Positions 35,758 to 44,179 of a DNA stretch of 64,000 nucleotides are shown one piece after another. The DNA is from Fibrella aquatilis (GTDB lineage: Bacteria; Bacteroidota; Bacteroidia; Cytophagales; Spirosomataceae), in contig NZ_JAFMYU010000010.1 of NCBI RefSeq assembly GCF_017353255.1, positions 145,581-209,580 of the forward strand. Direction: 5' to 3'. Numbering within the stretch: the stretch's first letter is position 1; every line of letters starts with the position of its first letter. The translations under genes and the position numbers were made by a program. The notes under the pieces are model-generated. The model worked only from the letters and a program-made list of their open reading frames with translations. It ran no database searches and was not told the DNA's origin.

Positions 35758-36621
35758 ATGCATATCCCCTCTTTTGTTGCCTGTTCTATGTTGCTCATTG
35801 CCGCCTGCGACTCCCCTACCCCAACGGTTCAGTTTAGCACCGAGCCAACGATGACCAAGGTAGACCCAGGGCAGATCGACGAAGCGTCGGGTATTGCCGA
35901 CAGCCGCACCATGGTGGGTGCTTTGTGGGTAGAGCAAGATGGTGGCAACCCGGCCGAACTGGCCCTGCTGGGCTATGATGGCAAACTGCGCGGCAAGCTG
36001 GCGATACCGAACACAACCAACCGCGACTGGGAAGATCTGACCAGTGGGCCAGGCCCCCAGGCCAACGTCAACTACCTCTATATAGCCGAGATTGGCGACA
36101 ACAATGCCCAGTATGGTCAGTATGCGGTTTACCGGTTGCCCGAACCCAAAAACATGACCGACGCGACCGGCCCCGTAGAGCGGATTCAGTATAAATACCC
36201 CGATGGTGCCCGCGATGCAGAGACCCTGATGCTTGACCCGCAGACGAAAGACCTCTACGTTGTCTCGAAGCGGGAGGCCAAAGTGCACCTTTACCGACTT
36301 CCCTATCCGCAAAGCACCACCGAGGTAATGACCGCCGAAGCCTTGGGCGAATTACCCTACACGTATGTGACAGGTGGCGGTTTCTCATCCGACGGATCCG
36401 AGATTCTGCTACGTACCTATGCCGGTGTATACTACTGGTCGCGTACAAAAGGGCAGTCGGTGGCCGACGCTATGCAGCGCACTGCCGCCCGTGACTTGCC
36501 CTATCGCATTGAACCACAGGGAGAAGCCATCTGTTTCGACCGCGATAACAAAGGCTACTTCACCCTCAGCGAAAAAGCCAGCGCCCCCAACGTTACCTTA
36601 AACTATTACGCGAAAAGATGA
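35758..36621 (+). CDS. Putative beta-propeller lipoprotein
   Basis: A 287-residue probable lipoprotein: MHIPSFVACSMLLIAACDSP has a signal peptide with lipobox at Cys17. The rest is rich in beta strands and repeated turns (EASGIADSRTMVGALWVEQDGG, NYLYIAEIGDNNAQYGQYAVYRL, YKYPDGARDAETLMLDPQTKDLYVVSKREA, VTGGGFSSDGSEILLRTYAGVYYW), which suggests a propeller. The sequence is of the type often annotated as hypothetical or PE-PGRS-like in Bacteroidota. No catalytic motif was recognised. An inverted repeat separates it from the carotenoid-type desaturase downstream. Confidence 0.65.
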   Translation: MHIPSFVACSMLLIAACDSPTPTVQFSTEPTMTKVDPGQIDEASGIADSRTMVGALWVEQDGGNPAELALLGYDGKLRGKLAIPNTTNRDWEDLTSGPGPQANVNYLYIAEIGDNNAQYGQYAVYRLPEPKNMTDATGPVERIQYKYPDGARDAETLMLDPQTKDLYVVSKREAKVHLYRLPYPQSTTEVMTAEALGELPYTYVTGGGFSSDGSEILLRTYAGVYYWSRTKGQSVADAMQRTAARDLPYRIEPQGEAICFDRDNKGYFTLSEKASAPNVTLNYYAKR

Positions 36622-36625
36622 TATT

Positions 36626-36689
36626 GGATGTTAGACGCTGGATCAACCATAGCTCCTGTCTATAATCCATTATCCAACGTCCAACATCC
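36626..36689. repeat. Imperfect inverted repeat before the desaturase gene
   Basis: GGATGTTAGACGCTGGAT (36626-36643) and the complement of 36672-36689 match at 16 of 18 positions, with a 28-base loop. It fills the gap between the lipoprotein stop (36621) and the ATG at 36694, so the hairpin would lie directly upstream of the next start codon. Confidence 0.75.
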
Positions 36690-36693
36690 TCCT

Positions 36694-38178
36694 ATGAAAG
36701 CTGCCATTATTGGCGCGGGTATTGCGGGTATTGCCTCGGCCATTCGGCTGGCGGTGAAAGGGTATTCGGTCGACGTCTTCGAGGCCAATGACTACCCCGG
36801 CGGCAAACTCTCTACGTTTGAGCATACGGCTCCCGATGGCGGTGTGTATCGGTTCGACGCCGGGCCGTCGCTGTTTACCATGCCGCAACTGGTTGATGAT
36901 TTGTTTCGACTGGCCGGGCGTAATCCTGCTGATTATTTTGAATACGTCCGCCTCGAGGAAACCTGCCGTTATTTCTGGGACGATGGCACCCGCCTTACCG
37001 CCTGGGCCGACCACAACCGGTTTGCCCGCGAGGTAGAAGCCATACTTGGCGAACCCGGTCAACACCTGCTCGACCACCTGGCCGACAGTGCCCTGAAATA
37101 CGACGTAACGGAGAAACTGTTTCTGCAAAAATCACTGCATAAGCTGGGTACCTGGCTAGGTCGTGATGCGCTGCGTGGCTACCTGAACCTACCCAAACTA
37201 GGCGTTTTTGGCACCATGAATGGGGCTAATGAGCGGCGGTTCCAACACCCCAAACTGGTGCAGCTGTTCAACCGCTACGCCACCTACAACGGCTCTGACC
37301 CCTACCAGACCCCTGCTACGCTCAATATTATTCCCCACCTGGAATACAACATCGGCGCATTTTTTCCGAAACAGGGCATGGTCAGCATCACCAGTAGCCT
37401 GGAAAAGTTGGCCACCGATTTGGGCATACAGTTTCACTACAAGGCACGGGTAGACGCTATCGAAACAACCGGAAAGCAGGTAACGGGCCTGCGGGTAGAC
37501 AATCAGATTATTCCTTTTGATCTGGTGGTGTCTAATATGGACGTGGTCAATACGTTCCGAAAGCTCCTACCCAATGCTCGTCAGCCAGAACGCATTCTAC
37601 GCCAGCCTAAATCCAGTTCGGGCCTGATTTTCTATTGGGGCATCAACCGTGAATTTCCGGAACTAGACCTGCACAACATTTTTTTCAGCAACGACTACCA
37701 GGCTGAGTTCAACCAGCTTTTCGGCAAAAACGGCCCAGCCAGCCTCTCCAACGACCCTACGATTTACCTCAACATCACCTCGAAACACAAACCAGACGAT
37801 GCCCCGCCGGGCCACGAAAACTGGTTTATCCTCCTCAACGCCCCCAACAACACTGGTCAGGATTGGGACACTATCATTGCCCAGGCCCGGCAACACGTGA
37901 TTCGCAAGCTGAGCCATGTGCTGGGTGTAGATGTGGCACCGCTCATTGAAACCGAGAGCATTTTAGACCCGCGCAGTATCGAGTCGCGCACATCGAGTTC
38001 GCAGGGGGCATTGTATGGCAACAGCAGCAATAACCGCTTTGCTGCTTTTATGCGCCATGCCAACTTCTCGCACGAGTTTGGCAATCTCTACTTCGTGGGC
38101 GGCAGCGTTCATCCTGGTGGCGGCATCCCCCTCTGCCTGCTCTCGGCCAAAATAATGAGCGAACTGGTAGCTGATTAA
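36694..38178 (+). CDS. FAD-dependent carotenoid-type desaturase (CrtI/CrtD family)
   Basis: A 494-residue flavoprotein of the phytoene desaturase superfamily. The start at 36694 (MKAAIIGAGIAGIASAIRLAVKGYSVDVFEAN) puts the Rossmann GxGxxG motif at the N-terminus; the open frame before it is encoded by the inverted repeat. Family motifs follow: YPGGKLSTF, FDAGPSLFTMPQ, and the C-terminal NLYFVGGSVHPGGGIPLCLLSAKIMSE. Members with this pattern in Bacteroidota include 1-hydroxycarotenoid 3,4-desaturases (CrtD). No other carotenoid gene lies beside it, so the substrate is open. Its stop codon overlaps that of the convergent NarL regulator. Confidence 0.85.
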   Translation: MKAAIIGAGIAGIASAIRLAVKGYSVDVFEANDYPGGKLSTFEHTAPDGGVYRFDAGPSLFTMPQLVDDLFRLAGRNPADYFEYVRLEETCRYFWDDGTRLTAWADHNRFAREVEAILGEPGQHLLDHLADSALKYDVTEKLFLQKSLHKLGTWLGRDALRGYLNLPKLGVFGTMNGANERRFQHPKLVQLFNRYATYNGSDPYQTPATLNIIPHLEYNIGAFFPKQGMVSITSSLEKLATDLGIQFHYKARVDAIETTGKQVTGLRVDNQIIPFDLVVSNMDVVNTFRKLLPNARQPERILRQPKSSSGLIFYWGINREFPELDLHNIFFSNDYQAEFNQLFGKNGPASLSNDPTIYLNITSKHKPDDAPPGHENWFILLNAPNNTGQDWDTIIAQARQHVIRKLSHVLGVDVAPLIETESILDPRSIESRTSSSQGALYGNSSNNRFAAFMRHANFSHEFGNLYFVGGSVHPGGGIPLCLLSAKIMSELVAD

Positions 38179-38810
38179 ATGAGTCCCCGCCGCATGGCTT
38201 CCATAACTAGCCCCTGACGGCTTTTTACACCGAGTTTTTCAAACACGGTTTCCCGGTAGCCATCCACAGTGCGCGGGCTGACGCACATCTTATCGGCAAT
38301 CTCGACATAGATTAATTCACTACAGGCCAGGCGAATGAAATCCCGCTCCCGCTGATTCAGCAGTGGCTTTGTCTCAGCCAGAGCGGGTTGATTGAGTTGG
38401 TTAATAAGGCTTTTTGTTAGAAAATCAGAGTAGTGGTATCCTTTCGTGCGAATGTCGTCCAGCGCCAGCCGGAGTTCAGAAGGGCGGCATCCCTTGAGCA
38501 AATAGCCCCGCGCACCCTGCTGAATCATCTGCGCAATAGTCTGCTCATCATCCATCATTGACAGGGCTAGCACCTTAATGTCAGGATAATTTTGACGCAG
38601 GTAGCCCGCTATATCCTGCCCGCTCATATCGGCCATGTGAACGTCAAGGATCACTATCTCAGGCTTAGCTTTCCCGTCTAATTGTAGTTGAAGTTCCCGC
38701 CCACTCTGAGCACAAAAGATCACATCGTATTCGTTAAACCGCCTGATTAGTTCGGCCAGCGCCTGGGCCATCAGGTAGTGGTCATCTACAATAGCAACTG
38801 CCGTTTTCAT
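38175..38810 (-). CDS. NarL/FixJ-family response regulator
   Basis: A 211-residue two-domain regulator. The receiver has DDH near residues 9-11, the phosphorylation site Asp56 in VILDVHMADMSG and Lys in YLLKGCRPSEL. The LuxR-type helix-turn-helix is at about 145-205: LNQRERDFIRLACSELIYVEIADKMCVSPRTVDGYRETVFEKLGVKS. It is transcribed away from the operon with a matching NarX-type kinase (40226-41047) and is the likely partner. The stop codons of this gene and the desaturase overlap on opposite strands by 3-4 bases. Confidence 0.92.
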   Translation of the reverse strand: MKTAVAIVDDHYLMAQALAELIRRFNEYDVIFCAQSGRELQLQLDGKAKPEIVILDVHMADMSGQDIAGYLRQNYPDIKVLALSMMDDEQTIAQMIQQGARGYLLKGCRPSELRLALDDIRTKGYHYSDFLTKSLINQLNQPALAETKPLLNQRERDFIRLACSELIYVEIADKMCVSPRTVDGYRETVFEKLGVKSRQGLVMEAMRRGLI

Positions 38811-38992
38811 ATATGGTGCGAGATTTACGTGGATAAGCGAAAGGTAACTTGCCTCCCCTTGATTGTCAACACCTTACAAAATATTTACGAGATAGAAGCA
38901 GCGTGATATTTCCCCCTAAATACGGGAAAATCCCCGTTGCGCACCTCTGTCAGCCAATGGTTCTTTGTAACCGTATCTAAAACTGCACAGCT

Positions 38993-39607
38993 ATGCTCCG
39001 CTACCTCACCTTCGCCTGCCTCCTACTGGCCATCTCCTGTAATCAGGACAAAAAAGCAGAACAATCTGCCGTGAAAAGCGACACGTCAAATGTTGCCACT
39101 ATAGAACAACACCCTGAATGGTATATTATAAAAATAGGTCAGGGAGATAACAGCAAGCTCATTAATCTTGACGATGCGCTACTTTGCTATACTGACCATA
39201 AACAAAAAGCGCTAAAAAGTGATGCCTTCTGCACGAATCGATCAATAAAATTTTTAAAATTCGGTCTCATTAAAGAAGGCGAGCTTAGAATACATCTCGG
39301 CATTGAGGATAGTTCATTAGTAAAATTTGCTAAGCCTACCAAAAAATTTAATGGAATACGCTTTTACCCTTGCATATATGAAGGCAACAGATGTTTTCTG
39401 TTTGTTTTTACTGAACTTGCCAAACGAGAAAATATATGTAAAAAGGATATTATGGAATCATACGATGACATGAAAGGTCAACCAATTGTTTTACTAAAAA
39501 CAGATATATCAGAGCGTATATGCCACATTGATCTTAATAAATTGTCGTCTCATCGGCTTTGCGTACCAAATTGCCCTGAAGATGAGAAATTGCTTTTTGA
39601 CTATTAA
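38993..39607 (+). CDS. Lipoprotein of unknown function
   Basis: A 204-residue protein with a lipoprotein signal (MLRYLTFACLLLAISCNQDKK, lipidated Cys16). The mature part has no recognised domain; it contains several cysteines (CYTDHK, FCTNRS, YPCIYEGNRCF, RICHID, LCVPNCPED) and mixed alpha/beta composition. AT content is clearly higher than in the flanking genes, which could mean acquisition by transfer. It is the first of three tightly packed genes; the next starts 2 bases after its stop. Position suggests a periplasmic input to the kinase downstream. Confidence 0.6.
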   Translation: MLRYLTFACLLLAISCNQDKKAEQSAVKSDTSNVATIEQHPEWYIIKIGQGDNSKLINLDDALLCYTDHKQKALKSDAFCTNRSIKFLKFGLIKEGELRIHLGIEDSSLVKFAKPTKKFNGIRFYPCIYEGNRCFLFVFTELAKRENICKKDIMESYDDMKGQPIVLLKTDISERICHIDLNKLSSHRLCVPNCPEDEKLLFDY

Positions 39608-39609
39608 TT

Positions 39610-40236
39610 ATGGGCGTATTTATAGTACTATTGACAATGATTTCGGTTGGGGTTGGGCTTCTTTATTATACAAAGCTCAACCCTACCTCATTGCGTTTAT
39701 TAGTTATTTACTCTGTACTAGTCTCAATAATTGATGTTATACTAGAAATCAAACCAGACTCAATCGGTATTTGGACGCGGGCACAATACGATATAATGCT
39801 ACCTATTGAATTTGCTGTCTATATTTATATTTTTCAGCCAAAGCCCCTTAAGTTGTTTTGGCTAATAGCTGTCGGATTAGGAATTCTGGGTCTTTACGAG
39901 CTACTAATTAATATACATGATAGAGCATCAAGCACGAATCTGTATTTAACAATGTGCCTACTGTTGTTGCCTGTTTTATTGCTATATTTTTGGTCTCTCG
40001 CTACCAGTAACAAAATCTTAACATTGCATAGAGAGCCATTGTTTTGGATTGCTTCGGCCCTCCTATTCTCCTGTACTGGCAGTGCTATAGTGACTGGTTT
40101 TTATTTCTTTCTGAGCGACCACTATAGAGAGGCTGGAAAAAAACTCTTCTACATCAACTACGTGCTAACTGCTATCCGATATGGTATGTTTACTGTAGCC
40201 TTTGTGATGGCCGGGCAGAATCAGGATGAAAGATAA
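39610..40236 (+). CDS. Polytopic membrane protein of unknown function
   Basis: A 208-residue integral membrane protein with about six or seven hydrophobic segments, starting MGVFIVLLTMISVGVGLLYYTKL. Charged motifs between segments include DVILEIKPDSIGIWTRAQYDIMLPIEFAVYIYIF. The layout resembles small seven-helix sensor modules, but no named family is recognised. It is AT-rich like its upstream neighbour. Its last 11 bases overlap the start of the kinase gene, which points to translational coupling and a possible physical complex with a kinase that lacks its own sensor domain. Confidence 0.6.
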   Translation: MGVFIVLLTMISVGVGLLYYTKLNPTSLRLLVIYSVLVSIIDVILEIKPDSIGIWTRAQYDIMLPIEFAVYIYIFQPKPLKLFWLIAVGLGILGLYELLINIHDRASSTNLYLTMCLLLLPVLLLYFWSLATSNKILTLHREPLFWIASALLFSCTGSAIVTGFYFFLSDHYREAGKKLFYINYVLTAIRYGMFTVAFVMAGQNQDER

Positions 40237-41047
40237 CCTATACCTCGTAGTCGTTGCCAGCACAGTAATATTCCTATTGCTATCGGTATTTATTGTCAGC
40301 TTCCTGCTGCTATTTCAACGTCGGCAATTGCAGAACATCAGGGAGAAGATAGCCCTGAAAGCAACATACGAACAGGAAATATTACAGGCGCAGATTGAAG
40401 TACAGAATCAGACATTACAACAGGTAGGCAATGACCTACACGACAATATTGGTCAACTCCTATCGCTGACGAAACTGCACCTCAACGCCATGGAAGAAGA
40501 GGCAGACCTGCAGTCGGCAGCCGTCCGTCTGGTCGATATTGGGGCTGTTGTTGATTTGGCCATTCGTGAGGTACGTGCCCTTACTAAAAGCCTGGATAAA
40601 GAATTTGTTGAGCAATTCGGCCTGGTCAGCAGCATTCAAAACGAACTTAACCGCCTTGAACAGATGGGGCGTTTCGCCACCGCGTTCGACTCATCAGGTC
40701 AATCGTATTCTCTTGGTTTCAAACGCGAAGTCATCTTGTTTCGCGTAGTGCAGGAATGCCTGAATAACACTATAAAACATGCTGACGCAGAGCAAATTAG
40801 CATTCATATCGCCTTCAAACCTGAGCAGTTTGAGTTGACTATCAGCGATGATGGACGAGGGTTTGATCAGATTAACAGTCAAAACCTCAGTTTGAACCAG
40901 TCAGGCGCGGGTTTGCGTACTATGCAACGCCGTGTTGAGCTTATTGAAGGAAAGTGCCACATTGAATCTACAGTTGGACAAGGTACCCGCATTGAACTGA
41001 CTATACCGGTCGTTCCTCATCCAGCATCAGTAACCACCAAGGTCTAA
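40226..41047 (+). CDS. NarX/DegS-type sensor histidine kinase
   Basis: A 273-residue kinase with a single N-terminal membrane segment (YLVVVASTVIFLLLSVFIVSFLLLF), a coiled coil and no extracellular sensor domain. The HisKA_3 phosphorylation site is His72 in GNDLHDNIGQLLSLTKLHL. The ATPase part shows VVQECLNNTIKHADA (N box), SDDGRGF and GAGLRTMQRRVELIEG (G boxes), and GTRIELTIP. The NarL regulator at 38175-38810, divergent from this operon, is the expected partner. The sensing job may lie with the lipoprotein and membrane protein encoded just upstream. Confidence 0.9.
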   Translation: MKDNLYLVVVASTVIFLLLSVFIVSFLLLFQRRQLQNIREKIALKATYEQEILQAQIEVQNQTLQQVGNDLHDNIGQLLSLTKLHLNAMEEEADLQSAAVRLVDIGAVVDLAIREVRALTKSLDKEFVEQFGLVSSIQNELNRLEQMGRFATAFDSSGQSYSLGFKREVILFRVVQECLNNTIKHADAEQISIHIAFKPEQFELTISDDGRGFDQINSQNLSLNQSGAGLRTMQRRVELIEGKCHIESTVGQGTRIELTIPVVPHPASVTTKV

Positions 41048-41157
41048 AGCGGTTTTTTTGGAACCTGAAAAATGGGTATCAAGCTGGTAGCAAACCTGAC
41101 AATTCCGTAAGGGCGAAAAGGTATGTAATGAACGATTTGGCAAAAGAAAATAAACAA

Positions 41158-41190
41158 AAAGCCCTGTAAGAAAGCATCTTACAGGGCTTT
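41158..41190 (-). terminator. Two-way terminator between tRNA-Asp and the kinase gene
   Basis: A 13-bp perfect stem (AAAGCCCTGTAAG with CTTACAGGGCTTT) and a 7-base loop. On the minus strand, just past the tRNA, it is followed by five T. It can also stop plus-strand transcription from the kinase gene. Confidence 0.85.
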
Positions 41191-41201
41191 AACTTTTGTT
41201 C

Positions 41202-41278
41202 TGGCGGTCCGGACGGGACTCGAACCCGCGACCTCCGCCGTGACAGGGCGGCATTCTAACCAACTGAACTACCGAACC
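41202..41278 (-). tRNA. tRNA-Asp (GTC)
   Basis: The minus strand folds as a tRNA: acceptor GGTTCGG pairs with CCGGACC (one G-T pair), the D arm is GTTCAGTTGGTTAGAAT, the anticodon stem-loop is CCGCC-CTGTCAC-GGCGG with anticodon GTC, and the T arm is CGGGTTCGAGTCCCG. The discriminator base is G, as usual for tRNA-Asp, and the CCA end is encoded (41202-41204). Confidence 0.97.
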
Positions 41279-41331
41279 AGAAACTTGCTTTCAGAACGTT
41301 TCAACGTTGCCGTTGTTCTGAAATCGTGGTG

Positions 41332-41363
41332 CAAAAGTAGGGCGTTGGGGTACTTGGCGCAAG
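41332..41363 (-). promoter_or_regulatory. Promoter of tRNA-Asp
   Basis: On the minus strand CTTG (41360-41363) and TACTTTTG (41332-41339, TAnnTTTG) are 20 bases apart. The leader before the tRNA contains a 9-bp hairpin (41289-41297 with 41315-41323) that may help 5' processing. Confidence 0.6.
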
Positions 41364-41460
41364 CCCTGGCCTGAAAAAAACCGACATTTTTTCTGCTATA
41401 ACAGCTTCACCGCTGGTTAACAGGCATATAAGTGCTTACTTTTTTTGCTGCCCATAGCCA

Positions 41461-41622
41461 CTACTCATTATCCTCCGGCCCCGGTGCATCGTCGGGGGTC
41501 ATCAGTTCGGCGGCACCGGCGGGCTTTTCCTGGTTTGGGTCTTCCGACACCGCCAGGGCCGATTCGTCGGGGTTGGCAAACTGTGTGAGGTGGGGCAGGG
41601 CTTCGTTGGGGTTGGTTTCCAT
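41461..41622 (-). CDS. Small acidic protein of 53 residues
   Basis: A 54-codon frame that opens METNPNEALPHLTQFANPDE. It is rich in Asp, Glu, Pro and Ala, has few hydrophobic residues, and is probably disordered. Codon choice has high third-position GC like the surrounding genes, whereas the opposite-strand frame over the same bases has an unnatural Ser/Gly-rich composition. No family is recognised. It is divergent from the alpha/beta hydrolase gene and stands alone between it and tRNA-Asp. Confidence 0.5.
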   Translation of the reverse strand: METNPNEALPHLTQFANPDESALAVSEDPNQEKPAGAAELMTPDDAPGPEDNE

Positions 41623-41697
41623 GGTCTCGTATCAACTTAGTTTCTGCTGTAACCCCGCCGGGGCTGCTCTGCTCCATTCTTCGAGGCAACGGCTACT

Positions 41698-42675
41698 TTG
41701 GCAAACAAAACGGCCCCAGATTTGTGTTACCACCGCACACATGGCTGTAAGCCGCTTTATCCGCCCCAGGTATGGGCACTCACCACTTTGACACTCTTAA
41801 AAACTGCCGGACGTGCCCTTTATCAGGGTATTCTGGGCTTTCTGGCACTCCTGATTCTGGCACTCGCTGGCGCGTGGCTGTTCGACTTCCGGCAGTCGGA
41901 TGAGGCGTTGCGGGCGGAATTTGCCGGGCAGGCTGTGCAACCGTCCATCCACCGGTATCTCGTAGGCAAGCGCACCATCCGGTTTATGGAAACGCCCACC
42001 CTGCCTGGCAAGCCCACCGTCATCTTTGTGCATGGCGCGCCCAGTTCCCTCTCCTTCTTCAACGAATTTTTCAAAGACACCGCCCTGCTCAACCGGGCGC
42101 AACTCGTGGCCGTCGACCGCCCCGGCTATGGCTATTCCGACTTTGGGCGTGTAGAACCCTCTATTCTGAAACAAGCCCAACTGCTTCAACCACTTATTGA
42201 CCGCTATAGATCGTCGCCGTACCTGGTGGTGGTGGGGTCGTCGTATGGGGGGTCGGTGTCAGCGCGGCTGGCAATGAACAACCCCGGCGTGATTGATCAG
42301 GTCGTGTTTGTATCATCGGCGCTGGGGCCGGGGCTGGAACGCACCTACGGCATCAGCTATTGGGTAGACAAGGCTCCGCTGCGCGCTTTGGTGCCACCAC
42401 TGCTGCGCCTGGCCAACGACGAAAAGCTGGCCCACAAACAGGCCTTGGAGGCTATCCTGCCCGACTGGCCCCGCATTACGGCCCGCATTACCATGCTCCA
42501 CGGCCTGCGCGACGAGTTGGTCTACCCCACCAACGTGGCTTTCGCCAAACAGCACCTGGTCCACGCCGCGTTCAAAGAGTTCATCCTACCCGAAAGCCGC
42601 CACGACATTGTCATCAACAAGCGCGACTATATGGCGGACATTTTACTAAATACGCTGCCTTTGGAGAAGAACTAA
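41698..42675 (+). CDS. Membrane-anchored alpha/beta hydrolase
   Basis: A serine hydrolase with an N-terminal membrane anchor (GILGFLALLILALAGAWLF). The fold is shown by VIFVHGAPSSLSFF (oxyanion region), VAVDRPGYGYSDFG, the nucleophile elbow VVVGSSYGGSVSA, the acid in MLHGLRDELVYP and the His in PESRHDIVINK. The substrate is unknown. The start is uncertain: no ATG precedes the anchor, so TTG at 41698 or, more likely, TTG at 41788 is used. The stop codon lies inside the left arm of the inverted repeat at 42666-42727. Confidence 0.8.
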   Translation: MANKTAPDLCYHRTHGCKPLYPPQVWALTTLTLLKTAGRALYQGILGFLALLILALAGAWLFDFRQSDEALRAEFAGQAVQPSIHRYLVGKRTIRFMETPTLPGKPTVIFVHGAPSSLSFFNEFFKDTALLNRAQLVAVDRPGYGYSDFGRVEPSILKQAQLLQPLIDRYRSSPYLVVVGSSYGGSVSARLAMNNPGVIDQVVFVSSALGPGLERTYGISYWVDKAPLRALVPPLLRLANDEKLAHKQALEAILPDWPRITARITMLHGLRDELVYPTNVAFAKQHLVHAAFKEFILPESRHDIVINKRDYMADILLNTLPLEKN

Positions 42676-42727
42676 TGTACAATGCACCGTGCGGCGGACC
42701 GCAATGAATAATGTACATTAGTTCTTC
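42666..42727. repeat. Inverted repeat at convergent gene ends (family A)
   Basis: GAAGAACTAATGTAC (42666-42680) is the exact reverse complement of 42713-42727. The left arm includes the TAA of the hydrolase and the right arm abuts the stop of the VOC gene. The 43 bases inside are, in reverse orientation, identical but for one base to part of the element at 57099-57160 (CATTATTCATTG, CGGTCCGCCG, GCATTGTACATTA), so this is a dispersed repeat. Confidence 0.85.
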
Positions 42728-43120
42728 CTACCCCATCACCTCCACCCTATTCCCTTCGGGGTCCAGTATTACGCTTTCATAGTAGCCATCGCCGGTGCGG
42801 CGGGGTTCGCCTACAACGGGCAGGCCGTCGGCGCGGAGGCGGTTAGTGAGGGCATCTACGGTAGCCTCGTCGCCTACCGAGATGGCGAAATGAATCAGGC
42901 CCGAAAACTGGGCCAACGCATCGTTCTTTGTGTCGGGGATACCGGGCATCTGCATCAGTTCCAGACGTGCACCACCCTGCGGAAACGACAAAAAATAGGA
43001 CGAGAATCCCTTGATGGCGTTGACGTATTTTTCGTTGGCCGTGGCACCGAAATAGGTTTCGTAAAACGTCCGCATCCGTTCCAGATCGCGAACCCAGATG
43101 GCCAAGTGTTCGATGTGCAT
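42728..43120 (-). CDS. VOC (glyoxalase/bleomycin resistance) family protein
   Basis: A 130-residue vicinal-oxygen-chelate protein. The start is MHIEHLAIWVRDLERMRTFYETYFG at 43120; the frame runs far upstream into the UbiA gene without similarity. The two beta-alpha-beta-beta-beta modules appear as HLAIWVRDLERM ... RLELMQ and HFAISVGDEATVDALTNRL ... VILDPEGNRVEVMG, with the usual metal ligands His and Glu. These proteins act on small molecules as lyases, isomerases or dioxygenases; which is unknown. It follows the UbiA gene on the same strand after 26 bases. Confidence 0.85.
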   Translation of the reverse strand: MHIEHLAIWVRDLERMRTFYETYFGATANEKYVNAIKGFSSYFLSFPQGGARLELMQMPGIPDTKNDALAQFSGLIHFAISVGDEATVDALTNRLRADGLPVVGEPRRTGDGYYESVILDPEGNRVEVMG

Positions 43121-43146
43121 GGGGCAAAGATGGTCTTTTTGGGTGT

Positions 43147-44049
43147 TTAAGGCCTTAGTTCCACTGGCCAGTTGTGGTGCTCCATGGTCAGGATGATACC
43201 AAAAAACAAGTTCATGCCCCAGCCCGTAAGGCGGGTCATCCACATGGCGGCGCGGTAGTTGGCGGCAGCGGGATTTTTCCAGACACGTACCGTTAGAACG
43301 GCCAGGTGCACCACGCCCGGCACCAGCAGCGACAGCATCAGCCAGAACGGCCACTGCGCCCGGTAGAACACCAGAAAACAGCCACCCGACGCCAGCAGGC
43401 ATAGCCAGGCATTGATGAACGTACCCCGAACGCCCATCAATCGGCTGATGGTGAGGTCGCCCCGACCCGCGTCTTCGACGTGCTGGTATACCTGCGTGAC
43501 AGGATATAGCGCCAGGATATTCAGAAACGCAATAACAGTACCCAAGCCCAGATTAACCTCGGCAGGGGCAATCAGCAACTCCCAGAGGCTCATGTCATGC
43601 AGGGTAGCGTAGGTCATCAGGAAAACAAACCCGCCCTGAAACGTGCTGATTAATAGCCAACTGGCAATGGGCCGTTTCTTGATACGGATGGCCGGGTGGC
43701 TGTAGGCTTTCATAAAAGCACCATAGACCAGAATAAACACCACAAACGGTATATTGACGAACAATCCGCCCAGCAGGGCCAGCCCTTCCAGGCCCATCGA
43801 CACCCAAAACAGCGTCCGGTCTACGGGGGGTGGGTTTTCGAGGCCATTTACACTGCCTTCGTCTTTGTCGTAGTAACTGTTGAACGTGTTGGCCGCCGGG
43901 TACATGAGCACGTGAATGATGAACAGTACCCATAGGGCCACCCACCAGTTGCCAACGCCCGGCAGCAGAGTCATGGCAAACAGGCAGACGGGAAGCAGAT
44001 AAACGGAGAACGGCAGGCGCAAATGCAGCCATACGGCGCGGAGGGTCAT
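43147..44049 (-). CDS. UbiA-family prenyltransferase
   Basis: A 300-residue polytopic membrane enzyme with about eight or nine helices. UbiA proteins transfer a prenyl chain from its diphosphate to an aromatic or other acceptor. The first Asp-rich motif is NTFNSYYDKDEGSVNG near residues 55-70; the second conserved loop is the AYSHPAIRIKKRPIASWL region near 137-155. The gene is divergent from a type III polyketide synthase 130 bases away and precedes a VOC protein. That setting suggests prenylation of a polyketide phenol, but this is an inference; a quinone or chlorophyll-type acceptor is equally open. Confidence 0.85.
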   Translation of the reverse strand: MTLRAVWLHLRLPFSVYLLPVCLFAMTLLPGVGNWWVALWVLFIIHVLMYPAANTFNSYYDKDEGSVNGLENPPPVDRTLFWVSMGLEGLALLGGLFVNIPFVVFILVYGAFMKAYSHPAIRIKKRPIASWLLISTFQGGFVFLMTYATLHDMSLWELLIAPAEVNLGLGTVIAFLNILALYPVTQVYQHVEDAGRGDLTISRLMGVRGTFINAWLCLLASGGCFLVFYRAQWPFWLMLSLLVPGVVHLAVLTVRVWKNPAAANYRAAMWMTRLTGWGMNLFFGIILTMEHHNWPVELRP

Positions 44050-44179
44050 ATGTTTAGGTAGGTGAGCAACCTTATTGACATGGTGGAGTTATACAGCTAC
44101 ATCGCTTTATCTAGAATGCCCGTATCTGTACTAGTACCTACAAAAGACGGGCGTTTGTCCGAACAGTCAATACAACTTC

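Noticed and set aside
41432..41791. A 119-codon plus-strand frame upstream of the hydrolase.
   Set aside because: Ser/Gly-rich composition typical of a shadow of the acidic minus-strand gene; it also runs into the hydrolase in another frame.
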